A DNA stretch of 64,000 bases from Garcia nutans. Its lineage: Eukaryota > Streptophyta > Magnoliopsida > Malpighiales > Euphorbiaceae. Both the position numbers and the translations under genes were made by a program. The DNA lies in the NCBI GenBank assembly GCA_947685225.1, contig CANTUV010000004.1:13795001-13859000 (forward strand), written 5' to 3'. Of the stretch, positions 1-10,029 are shown one piece after another. The notes under the pieces are model-generated. The model had not been told where the DNA came from, ran no database searches, and saw nothing but the letters and a program-made list of their open reading frames with translations. Numbering within the stretch: the first letter of the stretch is position 1; every line of letters begins with the position of its first letter.

Positions 1-229
1 CTTATTTTCTTTGTTTGGTATTTCTTTAAAACAATTATGTTTTTCAAATTAAGATTGTTTAAATAAATTACTTTTGTTACATTTATAATTTTATTGGCTT
101 TTGATATTTTGATGCTCAACCGATGTCGAATCTAGCTTGATATTTATAAATTAGCTTGTCTATGTGTCATGATCCAAATGATATTACTAAGTGAGAAAAT
201 TATTCTATGGCATTGAGCTATGTATGCTT
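1..229 (+). mobile_element. Tat-like retrotransposon internal fragment, left part
   Basis: This stretch matches the reverse complement of about 19430-19640 at roughly 80% by eye, including the segments just after the decayed gag of the minus-strand Tat-like element. It is therefore part of a second, plus-strand copy that starts outside the window. It continues at 3151 once the solo LTR is removed. It has no coding capacity. Confidence 0.6.
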
Positions 230-547
230 TATAACACCCTGATGCCTTATATAAGTACTATACATATACCTAGTATACATACAGTAAGTATATAAAGTAT
301 AAGGATGCCACTTTTCGTTACCTTTTTAAAAACCTGTAACAGAGTTCAAACCACGATATGTTAATTTACATAATATTTACAAAATCATTGTCTTTATCAA
401 AACTTCATTTATACATATAACATTCCTTTCGTAAAAAATACATCAAAATTAAAAGTTATACATGTATGCATTACCCTCTAGTTGGTCTCGACAAATCTTT
501 ACTCTTCTCGTGGCATAACGAACAACTCTGTATCTTCCACCAAGCTA

Positions 548-587
548 CCTGCACGATTACACATCCGCGCTAAGCCCGAAAGCTTAG
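548..587 (-). other. Conserved double-hairpin module (solo LTR copy)
   Basis: Read on the minus strand, CTAAGCT-TTCG-GGCTTAG forms a 7-bp stem with a U-G pair next to the loop. It is followed at once by a second stem between GCGCGG and TCGTGC containing two G-U pairs. The same two-stem arrangement occurs in LTRs of A, B and C. A structural role is inferred. Confidence 0.45.
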
Positions 588-1118
588 TAGTACAAATATA
601 AAAGATAAACATACCTTATAGAAATGCCAACATGTAATGATATGTCAAATTTAGGTATCATTAGTTTCTTATCATGTTTTTCCTTTTTAATTTCATCTTT
701 CATAGATCTTAATTAATTTCATATATTAAACACATATATACATAACATTATTACCAATTCCAACCCATCACTTCTCAATCAATATATCAATATACATACA
801 TTATATCTCATACCAACCAAGAGTCACACTTCCAAAGAAGACAATCCTTATCACCACACAATTCATCATTGATATCCACAATCAATACACACCTCACATA
901 TCATACTTCATAGCATTAGTTTGTTCCCAATTTACTAATCATCAATCACATTTCCAACAAAGGCAATTATTAACACCAACCATCATTCATCACTAATATC
1001 CACAATCTATATATATCACATTTACAACAAATGACAGACTCGGGCCCAAAAGACACTAATATGCTATTCGACTTTCAGAGTTAATGCTTTGGTTTAATTA
1101 TCACATTCATCAATATCC

Positions 1119-1350
1119 CAACTAGGCTTCAAGGATTAAGTTCAACCAAGCTTCAAGGGGAACAAAGCATGCTAAGTATCAACCCAACTTGGCTTCAAGA
1201 ACTAATCCAACCTAGCTTCAAGGGTTGTAACATCTCAATTAGGCTTCAAGGACTAGACCCAACCAAGCTTCAAGGGGAGTAAAACATGTTAAACTTCAAC
1301 CCAACTTGGCTTCAAGGATCAAGCCCAACCTAACTTCAAGAGATTGTTAC
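1119..1350 (-). repeat. Tandem repeat in the solo LTR (AGCTTCAAGG units)
   Basis: About eight imperfect units containing (A/T)(A/G)GCTTCAAG form two higher-order units of about 116 bp, ending near TTGTAAC and TTGTTAC. The array lies between the GACTCGGGCCC block and the GGCATGCC block, where the B and C LTRs carry the duplicated GTAACAG/CTGTTAC module. Confidence 0.7.
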
Positions 1351-2005
1351 CATTAGGCATGCCACCAACAGCAAAACTCTGAAAATGAATAACACATTAG
1401 ATACACAATTCATTGATTATTTCATCATCAATATCATTTTCAATTCTCATCATCATTTTGGCAAACATGCCTCACATATCTCAATTGAATTATCATAGCC
1501 AATCACAATGGCTTCATATCACATTTGAGTTATCATTGCCAATAACAATGGCTTCATATCCCATTTTATCTTAAATCACATTTCATGTTTCATCATTGAT
1601 ATATGCAACATCAATTACATTACTACACAAACATATTATTAATCAATCATACTATATAGGCATGCTTCAATCATATCATTCAAGTATACCTAATCCATTT
1701 CATTGCACATATCTCTTAAATTCATGGTCATGTAATCCATATGTCTATTCATTTCATTTTGATCATCATTATCAATCATGATAACATCACATTTCATCAT
1801 TTCTCAAAACACATTAACATCATTCATTATTAAAACATTCATCAAATAAATTGCATTGCACATACCTTTTTAGATGATCCTCATCTCTTCCACACTATAC
1901 AAAACATAACATTGTTCATTTAATATCACATGTATCAACAAATGTAAGTTCCATTTCAACCATATAAGAAGAACAAAAACCAAACACAGTAGCCAACACA
2001 CCCAA

Positions 2006-2256
2006 GGGACACGGCCAAGCTTGTGGCCGTGTCTCTCAATACCAATTCAAGCCGAGGCAGACACGGGCAAGGGGACACGGCCGTGTCTCTCCATAAAATT
2101 CAGGCAGTGGCAAACACACTCAAGGGACACGGCCAAGCTTGTGGCCGTGTCTCTCCAAAATTCAACCAACACGGCCAAACTTCCCTCAACTTGGCCGTGT
2201 CTCCCAAAATTAATAGATCTTGGCCGTGTTCCATTCTTATTTTGGCCGTGTCTCTC
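2006..2256 (-). repeat. GC-rich palindromic array (ACACGGCCGTGT type)
   Basis: Repeated half-palindromes GACACGGCC and GGCCGTGTC, some separated by AAGCTTGT, stand out in an otherwise AT-rich LTR. Related arrays built on CCACGGCCGTGG occupy a similar place in the A LTR (8083-8193) and the C LTR (44181-44380). Confidence 0.75.
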
Positions 2257-3150
2257 AAATATAAAACCCTAAACATATCCAACACTTCTTTGATTGAATT
2301 AAGAACAACTTATGCACAACACAATCTCATTCAAATGAGTGTAATTCATGTTATTAACACATATTCATCACAATATTCATTTTAACACTATATCCACCAC
2401 ACATTCAAACACTTTCCACATCAAACCCTAAAAACCAACATCAATCTTCTTCTTTCTATAACAACATCCATTTAACTTACCATTTTTAAACAAAACCAAC
2501 ACCAATTTAACCTTTCTAACTCACAATCAATTTCCATACCTTTAAACACCTCTCAAACACTCTAAATCATGATATTAACAATTCACAACACACATCAAAC
2601 ACATCTTCAAAATACCAAAGGAAAAACAAGAGAGTACTTACCTTAGATGAAGAAATTTCACAAATCTCTAACCAATCCTTTGATTCTTCCTTCAATTTGA
2701 GCTTAGAATCAAGAACACCTCCTTTGCTCTCTCTTTCCCTTTAGGTAGCCGGCCACCACAATGAAGAAGAAGAGAAATAATGAAGAAATCACAAAGTCAA
2801 CACTCATTAAATACTCATCCAAAAGAAAATTACTATAAGACCCTCATACACATTTTAATTCCTTTTATCATCTCTTGCCCACTTTGGTAATTTCACACTT
2901 AACAATCTAAATATCTTCTTCCCTTGACTAAGCACTTTGACTTGAATATATGTTATATATATTGCCATATACCCAACATATACACTTTCTCCATACATTG
3001 CTTTCTTTCCAAACAACACATAACCATTCTCTCTCAAATTCTTTTAACATTTAAATAAACCATACTCAAATACACCACTTATCAAATACACATTCAATTC
3101 AATAATAACAATATTATCACAACTTCTAAGGCACACTTTGGGATATTACA

Positions 3151-4770
3151 TGCTTATTAGAGAGGGCTATTGTATAATTACCTGTGTCTAGTCAATCTTA
3201 GAATATGTTTTGATGAACTTTCAAGGTGAAATTAAACTCTGCTTATTTAAGAGCGAGATGATTTAGGTATTATTTGGTGAGCCAACAACTAGTATCCACC
3301 CTGTTAATATCAATCCCTAGTTTGTCCTTTTAAGCATTCATAAGATTTTAGCTTGCTTTTTATTGGTTTGTAAACCCGATAACCTACCCTAAGCTTGTAT
3401 GACACTTATGATAAATCTGATGATCACTGAGCTACCAAGAAGCAAGAAGATTAATGAAAATGATATTTAGTCAAGACCATAAGGATAATTGAAGTTTACC
3501 TAAAATAGACCTAATATCTCAGATCATTTTATCATTGAAAATTCATCGGGGCAAAAAAAAGTATTCATCCTCATTAAAGCAAACTCGTGCTACTCCATAG
3601 TCAGAAGCATATGACAGTATGAACAAAATGATTTTCTTAAGATTAGAACCCAAAAAAAGAAAAAAAAAGAAGAAAAAAAAAGAGAAAGAAAAAGAAGAAA
3701 AGGGGTCTTGAGTTTGTACAAAAGAAAAAGAATAGGTTTGTCCATATCAAATCCATATTTTTGCCAAGAAGATGGAAGAACATTCAAGCTCTATCTTTTC
3801 ATGAAGTAAAATAACAAGATACCTAAAGGGTGGGATTTAAATCTAGAGTTTAATGTTTCCAACTGTCAACGGTTATAATAGAAAGTTTGTAGTCTGAATG
3901 TTTGTCACTCGTGTCACGTCAGCTCTAATCTAAAAATGTCCCTCACTTAACCCATGTATCTTATAGACCCCATTTCAAGCCTATTAAAGACTTGTTGATC
4001 TCTCTTGGTAGGTGGAGTCTATTAGTGGAGATTGTTTGAAAACGCATGCACATGAGATAAATAATATTTAAACTCAAAAAGACATTTGGCCATATAATAT
4101 GTATGTGCCTATCTGAAGTGTGACAGTTCTTGCTTAAATGGAAATGATTCCCAAGCTTGGTACAGTAACTAGGGTTATGATATTATAGATGTGTTAATTT
4201 GAAAGACAAGTCCTGAAGTATATTGATATTGATTTGACAAAGCTAATGTTTGATTAAAAAAATAGTTTTCCTGTCACGAGAGCCTTTAAGTATAGGGAAG
4301 TATGTTACACTGTCGAACCTTAAAGGACATATTGGGCAAAGGTAGGCTAATGAAGGAATTGTTCACAAGAAACTAATGTGCTGAATCATAGTTTAAAATG
4401 GATGTCTCATATATCTCTGACTATCCTGCTTGGGCCCCCACTACTCATGTTTACTATATCTTGAAGATGAAGTTGTAGATGTGACATCTCTTGATGATCC
4501 AATGCAAAGCCTAAATGAACATCTCAAAAGTTTCAGCAGAACTCCTATGACCTATCACCTCAGTCTGTGAGTTAGTATAATCACTATAAGTGTCATTCAT
4601 GCATATCATGCGTACATGCATACATGAGAATATGACACTACATTTTTATTGTCTTATGTTTCCTATCTTTGTCAAAGTGAACATGTGGCACTCTATAAAG
4701 TAAATAATAAAAAACAAACATTGAATCAGGGGGCATGAAAGGCCCGTTGCTTGAAAAAGATCCAATCACC
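3151..4770 (+). mobile_element. Tat-like retrotransposon internal fragment, continued
   Basis: This stretch is an inverted, roughly 80% identical copy of about 17840-19425; for example, the segments around 3210-3310 match 19210-19340 in reverse. It is non-coding and full of stops. Two Tat-like relics therefore face each other, 3' ends inward, on either side of element A. The divergence suggests two family members rather than a recent segmental duplication. Confidence 0.65.
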
Positions 4771-5146
4771 CTGATTGAGTTGTGGACTCAAAAAATATTT
4801 GGGTTCTGGACCAGAAATTGGATTGGTTTGGGTTTTGGATGCAAGGTTGGTAGGGTTCTAGACCCAAAATGGGATTTGTTGGGTTTTGGACCTAAGGTTT
4901 GTTAGGTTCTAGTTCTGAAACTGGATTTGTTGGGTTCTAGACCCAAGGTTGCTTGGGGTTTGGATCCGAAACTGGATTTGGGAAACTCTAATATCTTAAT
5001 AAGTTCATTAGGGGACTCTAATAAGATCATAAAGATATATGCACTGATGTTGATATCGGTTGACATGCCTGATGAAATGATAGAGTGACAAAACTATTGA
5101 GCGACTCTAATATCTCAACTGGTTAATGGGCAACTCTAATATCACA
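4771..5146 (+). repeat. Degenerate minisatellite and unassigned sequence
   Basis: About 4790-4985 holds roughly five imperfect 30-60 bp units with the core GGGTTCTAGACCCAA or GGGTTTTGGACC. After it, variants of GACTCTAATATC recur to 5145. No gene is visible. The sequence stops abruptly at 5147, where Tekay pol begins. Confidence 0.55.
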
Positions 5147-7255
5147 ACTGTGACTGAAGTTAGAAGTTTTCTGGGATTGGCAGGCTATTATCGACGCTTC
5201 GTGAAAGAATTTTCTTTGATAGCTACTCCACTTACCAGATTACTTCGAAAGGGAGTGAGATTTGTGTGGACGGATCAGTGTCAAGCTAGTTTTGAGCAGT
5301 TGAAAGAGATGTTGACTCAAGCGCCTGTTCTCACTTTACCTGTGGAAGACAAACCATTTGTGATTTATAGTGATGCTTCACATAGTGGTTTGGGTTGTGT
5401 GTTGATGCAAGAGGGTAAAGTGATAGCTTATGCTTCTCGTCAGTTGAAGCCGCATGAGCTCAATTATCCGACTCATGACTTGGAGTTAGCAGCTATTGTG
5501 TTTGCTTTAAAGATTTGGCGACATTATTTGTATGGAGAGAAATGTTTTATCTATACTGATCACAAAAGTTTGAAGTATTTGGGTGTTCAGAAGGAGCTAA
5601 ACCTTCGGCAGAGAAGATGGTTAGAGTTGATTAAAGACTACGACTGCTTGATTGATTATCATCCAGGTAAGGCTAATGTTGTTGCAGATGCCTTAAGTCG
5701 GAAGTCTTTAGCAGGTTTGACTGCTTATTCGCTCTTGTTGCTTGTTGAGTTGAGAGCGTTGCATGCTAACTTTACACTTTGTGATGATGGTGCATTGTTA
5801 GCACAATTGCAAGTGAGGCCAGTGCTGTTAGATCAGATTAAGGAGGCTCAGTTGACTGATAAGAAGATTCAGAAGATTGTTTCAGAGTGTCAACAGGGAG
5901 AGAGCCGGAATTTTGTTGTGAGAGTTGATGGGAGTTTGTGGTTTAAGGATAGAATGTGTGTGCCTGATGATGATAGTTTGAGAAGGATTATTTTAGAAGA
6001 AGCACATCAATCAGCTTTTGCTATGCATCCGGGCAGTACAAAGATGTACCATGATTTGAGACAGCATTATTGGTGGTCCGGTATGAAGAGAGACATTGCA
6101 GAGTTTGTATCTAGATGTCTCACATGTCAGAGGGTGAAAGCTGAGCATCAAGTCCCAACGGGGTTGCTTCAACCTTTGTCAGTGCCTGAATGGAAGTGGG
6201 AGAGAGTGACTATGGACATTGTGTCTGGTTTGCCTTTGTCACAGAAGAAGCATGATGCTATTTGGGTGATTGTTGATAGGCTGACTAAGACAGCTCATTT
6301 TCTTCCAGTTCGGATGGATTATTCGCTTGAGAGGTTGGCTGAGCTGTACATCCATGAGATTGTGAAGTTGCATGGAGTCCCAATTTCTTTGGTGTCTGAT
6401 CGAGATCCTAGGTTCACTTCGAGATTTTGGAAGAGTTTGCATAGAGCTTTAGGTTCTCGATTACACTTTAGTACTGCTTTCCATCCTCAGACAGATGGAC
6501 AGTCAGAGAGAGTGATTCAGATTATAGAGGATATGTTGAGAAGTTGTGTTATTGACTTCTCTGGAAGTTGGGACGGATTTTTGCCACTTGTGGAGTTTGC
6601 CTATAACAACAGCCATCAATCGAGCATTGGTATGGCACCATTCGAAGCACTGTATGGGAGAAGGTGTAGGACACCTTTGTGTTGGAGTGAAGCTGGTGAA
6701 AGTAAGATAATTCGTCCTGATTTGATTCAAGAGACTGAAGAGAAAGTAAAGATGATTCGAGGTAGATTGAGAGCAGCTTCGGATCGACAGAAATCTTATG
6801 CAGATTTGAAGAGGAGAGACATTGAGTATAAGGTGGGAGATAAAGTATTTTTGAAGGTGTCTCCTTGGAAAAAGATCTTAAGATTTGGTCGGAGAGGAAA
6901 GTTGAGTCCTCGGTTCATCGGGCCGTATGAGGTATTAGAGAGAGTGGGACCAGTTGCTTATCGGCTTGCTTTGCCACCTGATTTGGATAGGATCCATAAT
7001 GTCTTCCATGTTTCTATGTTGAGGAGGTACAGATCAGATCCATCTCATGTGTTGTCAGTTGAGTCTATCGAGGTGAGTCCGGATCTGACATTTGAAGAAG
7101 AGCCAGTTGCTATTTTGGCACATGAAGTGAAAGAATTGAGGAACAAGAGAGTACCACTTGTGAAAGTGTTATGGAAGAATCATGGGAGAGAAGAGGCTAG
7201 TTGGGAGAGTGAGCAAGCAATGCGAGACCAGCATCCTCAATTGTTTCAGAGTTGA
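5147..7255 (+). pseudogene. Truncated Tekay pol: end of RT, RNase H, integrase, chromodomain-like tail
   Basis: This is a second copy of the 3' half of the polyprotein in element A, matching 12580-14688 with only about two substitutions in the coding part. It begins abruptly inside pol; the open frame extends left to an ATG at 5126 only by chance through the flank. It keeps the RNase H start (YSDASHSG), the integrase HHCC and DDE motifs, the GPY/F module and the C-terminal tail. Its reading frame runs to the natural stop (QHPQLFQS), whereas the right copy stops earlier. With gag, protease and most of RT missing it cannot act alone. It looks like the remains of the left unit of a tandem pair sharing the LTR at 7302-9862. 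Confidence 0.9.
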
Positions 7256-7263
7256 TTTCAGGT

Positions 7264-7301
7264 AATTTCGAGGACGAAATTTCTTTTTAGAGGGGGAGAA
7301 T
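7264..7301 (+). promoter_or_regulatory. Inverted repeat plus polypurine tract, element A left unit
   Basis: AATTTCG-AGGA-CGAAATT (7264-7281) is a perfect 7-bp inverted repeat just after the pol stop. The polypurine run AGAGGGGGAGAA (7289-7300) primes plus-strand DNA and abuts the LTR start at 7302. Confidence 0.8.
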
Positions 7302-8082
7302 TGTCATATCCCTATTTGTGCCTTAGAAGTTTGGTTGTTGTTGTTGTTGTTGTTCATTTGGATTAATTGTATATGTTGAGTTGTTAAGGAATTAGGGTTT
7401 AGAGAGAAATGTATATGTTGTGTATATGGTAATATATATGACATATAAGTTGGTCAAAAGGGAGAGTCAAGGTGTTGGAGTTAGTGGAAGAAGATATTTC
7501 TTTTGTTATTGTGGAATTACTTAAATGGGTATATATATGACAAAAGTGTAGTTGAATGGTTGAGGGTATTATAGTAATTTTCTTTTGGATGGCTATTTAA
7601 TGAATGTTGACTTTGTGTTTTCTTCATCATCTTCTCTTCTTCTTCATGGTGTTGGCCGGCTCACCAAAGACAAGGGAAAGCAAGAAAGCAAAGGAAGATT
7701 TTGATGTTTTTAGCTTAAAGTGAAGGAAGGTTTCAAATTTACAAGTTGGATTTTCAAGGAATTTCATTATTTGGTAAGTTTTCTCTTGTTTTCTTTTGTT
7801 ATGTTTGAAGTTTTGCTTGAGTTGGATTTTGATTTGATGATGGTTTGATTAAGGTTGTTTATGGGGTGATTTTGAGTGTTGATATTGGTTGTAAGATGAG
7901 AAGTTAAGTTGGTGTGATGTTGGAAGTGGTTGTGTTGAGTTTGAGTTAGGGTTTTGAGTTGATAAGTGTTGTTTATGTTATGTTTGATTGATTATTCTTG
8001 TTGATCTTTGAGTTGTTGGTGTTTATTGGTTTTGGAAGTGAAGAACACATAATTTTGGAAAGGGGCAGTAGCACTTTGGATG

Positions 8083-8193
8083 CCACGCCCGTGGCCTTGT
8101 GGGAGCCATGGCCGTGGGGGAGGTGATCACTTTTGGGCAGAATGCTTCCTAAAGCCACGACCGTGGGGGTTGGAGGTGGCCACGGCCGTGGGC
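8083..8193 (+). repeat. GC-rich palindromic array (CCACGGCCGTGG type), A1
   Basis: Four imperfect copies of CCACG(G/C/A)CCGTGG are spread over 111 bp. The A2 copy is at 15516-15626, where one CpG has become TpG (8086 to 15519). Confidence 0.75.
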
Positions 8194-8301
8194 TTTGCTT
8201 AGGGTTGTTAAGTTTTATTTAGTGTTCTAAAGGTCTAAGCTAAGGGTAATAAGTGAGGAATGTTATAGAAATTAATGTGTTGCATCATTGTTTTGGATTA
8301 G

Positions 8302-8385
8302 GTGTTGGAAGAGGTGGTTTGCCCTAATTGTGAGGTGAAGGATCTTTGGAAGGAAGGATTGCTTAGTTGTGTGAGTGTTCTTAAG
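8302..8385 (+). other. Possible cassette exon inside the LTR
   Basis: An 84-nt purine-rich stretch lies between TTTTGGATTAG (acceptor-like, ends 8301) and AAG|GTAAGT (8386). The B LTR has the same arrangement on the minus strand (25516 down to 25430, 87 nt) with both borders conserved. An open frame across it (8302-8556) continues past the donor and I do not accept it as a gene. Confidence 0.3.
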
Positions 8386-9008
8386 GTAAGTACAACTACA
8401 TCATTGTATTCATTTATAAGATGTTGGAACTTAAAACATGTGAGTGTTAAGGTGTTAAGAGCATTAATGCATTGTGGATGCATATTGTTAATGTTATGTG
8501 AATATTGTGTTATGCATGTGGAATGTATGTTAAGATCATTGTGTATGTATACTTGAGTAGTAAAGTGTGGAACCGTATGATTTATTGCTTATGATGTAAG
8601 TAAAAAAAATGGTTAATGCATAGTTGCCTATATGATAATGCAATGTGATACTATATATGAAGGATGTGATGAATTGCTCTAATGTGATTGTTTTTGATGA
8701 TTTAAATGATATGTGAGGCCATTGTGATTAGGTCAAAACGATGTAAATGGAATAGTTGAGGCATGATTGCCTAATGAATTGTGAATTGTGAAATGAATTG
8801 AGAAAGAAATAAATGAAATGTTTGTGTGCCTAATATGTTGATTCAACTTTCAGAGTCCTGTTTTGATGGCATGCCTATGAATCACTGGATAGGCGAAATG
8901 GGATGGCCCGTAAGCTGGTTCCAGTTGATAAATGTGAAATGTGATGATTATGAATCATTGGATAGGCGAAATGGGATGGCCCGTAAGCTGATTTCCAATT
9001 GAAAATTT

Positions 9009-9079
9009 GTAACAGTCTAGCCGGGTTGAGGATCTCCTCATGTTAATGAGTTGATGGTCCAAGAGACTGGGTCTGTTAC
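9009..9079 (+). other. 71-nt GTAACAG...CTGTTAC structured module, A1
   Basis: Seven-base inverted ends (GTAACAG 9009-9015, CTGTTAC 9073-9079) enclose an internal hairpin TGAGG-ATCT-CCTCA. Related modules occur twice in tandem in each B and C LTR on the opposite strand; the A2 copy is 16441-16511. Confidence 0.5.
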
Positions 9080-9399
9080 GCTATCCATGGATAGAGATAT
9101 GATATATATTGCCTATGGGCTTGATGATTGTGATATTGAATCAAAACAGGGACTCTGAACCTTGAATAACGTATTAGATGTGTTTTGGGCCCAATGCTTG
9201 TGTTTGTGTATATGTGGTTATTGTTTGATGAAACTTATGAGTAAAGATAAGATATGATGTTATGAAACATGATTGTGGTTTGAGATACTATGATGACTAT
9301 GGTATGAATTGAAGTGAATTATATACTTGCTTTGTGCATAGAATTTGATTGTGTGACATGAGTATTGCATCATAGCATATTGATATTGTAGTTGCTTTA

Positions 9400-9436
9400 C
9401 TAAGCCGTTGGCTTAGCGCGATTGTGTTTATCGCGC
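9400..9436 (+). other. Conserved double-hairpin module, A1
   Basis: CTAAGCC-GTT-GGCTTAG (9400-9416) is a perfect 7-bp stem, followed by GCGCGAT (9416-9422) pairing with ATCGCGC (9430-9436). The A2 copy (16832-16868) carries one C-to-T change that turns a G-C pair into G-U. The module ends at a TATCGCGCAG acceptor-like sequence. Confidence 0.5.
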
Positions 9437-9869
9437 AGGTGTTAGAGAAGAACCCGAGAGTTCCGCTAGACAGAGTGAGTCTAGACACTGAGGTTTTGCA
9501 TTAGAGCTTAAAGATCAGAGCAGTGCTGCCAACCATGTATAATTTCTTTATGTTTTGTAAAGGAATGATTTTAATGTATATGTATATATATGTAATAGTA
9601 AACTTGTATTTGGATATTTCTATATATGTAAATGTTTTATAAATTTCCGCTGCGTTCTAAATAAATGTTATATCCATTTCAATTTCTATTACAAATTAAA
9701 TACTATAATACATTTCTTATATTGTACAAAAATAACAAAATGGATTAGGGTTTATAAAAGAGTTAAATGGTTTAAAGAAGTCGTAGCATTCCTATGTTCT
9801 ATGTACGTATATTACATTTTGGTGATATGTAGTGTGCGTATATGGGATCTAGGAGTGTTACAGTTGTTT

Positions 9870-9881
9870 TGGTATTAGAGC
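9870..9881 (+). promoter_or_regulatory. Primer-binding site, initiator Met tRNA type
   Basis: TGGTATTAGAGC starts after a 7-nt spacer from the LTR end and differs by one base (T for C) from the TGGTATCAGAGC common to plant Met-primed elements and seen in B, C and E here. Confidence 0.85.
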
Positions 9882-10029
9882 CTAGGTTTGAGATTCTCAA
9901 CCTAGGTAACTTATAAAGTAAAAGAATATTTTGATTATAAAGTTGATTTTAAATAAAATACATGTTGGTATTGGCAGCCTCTGATCTTTAATAAGGTATA
10001 TTCGGTTGTGTTTGCAGATATAGGTAGTA

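Larger units (their letters stand above)
230..3150 (-). mobile_element. Solo LTR of a Tekay-like Ty3/gypsy element
   Basis: The 2921-bp block starts TATAACACCC and ends GATATTACA, the same ends (reverse complement) as the complete LTRs of elements B and C; the canonical TG has become TA. It is flanked by a perfect 5-bp duplication TGCTT (225-229 and 3151-3155). The related sequence near 19,400 lacks the insertion and reads straight through the site. No internal region or second LTR remains, so the element collapsed by LTR-LTR recombination. It shares blocks with the B and C LTRs: the hairpin pair at 548-587, the CTAGTTGGTCTC block near 480, GACTCGGGCCCAA near 1038 and the GGCCGGC block near 2750. 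Overlapping reading frames at 2021-2385 come from its tandem repeats and are not genes. Confidence 0.88.
7302..9862 (+). mobile_element. LTR of Tekay-like element A (left LTR, A1)
   Basis: This 2561-bp LTR starts TGTCATATCC and ends GTGTTACA. It follows the polypurine tract of the left unit and precedes the primer site of the right unit, so both units share it. It differs from A2 (14735-17294) by about six substitutions and one A-run length change (about 0.24%). Likely promoter TATA-like runs lie at 7426-7440 and 7530-7545. A GGCCGGCT block lies at about 7655 and two GTAAGT donor-like sites at 7774 and 8386. It also carries a GC-rich palindromic array, the GTAACAG module and the double hairpin. 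Confidence 0.93.
7774..10017 (+). other. Predicted leader intron of element A
   Basis: GTAAGT at 7774 lies in a block conserved in the B, C and solo LTRs (GTAAGT followed by CTCTTG). A good acceptor, TTGTGTTTGCAG, ends at 10017, only 12 nt before the gag ATG at 10030. Splicing would remove most of the LTR and the primer site and give a translatable leader, while unspliced RNA would serve as template. This is inference only. Confidence 0.3.

Noticed and set aside
2021..2385. Overlapping frames of 83 and 120 codons in the solo LTR
   Set aside because: They are produced by the GC-rich tandem palindromes. Two different frames are open at once, typical of repeats.
8302..8556. 84-codon frame in LTR A (also 15735-15989)
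   Set aside because: It runs through a strong GTAAGT donor-like site, is not kept in the B and C LTRs, and has no recognisable domain; an exon-like role is more plausible.
9009..9079. tRNA gene
   Set aside because: The 7-bp closing stem and about 71-nt length suggest one, but there is no T-loop or B-box sequence and no plausible anticodon arm.
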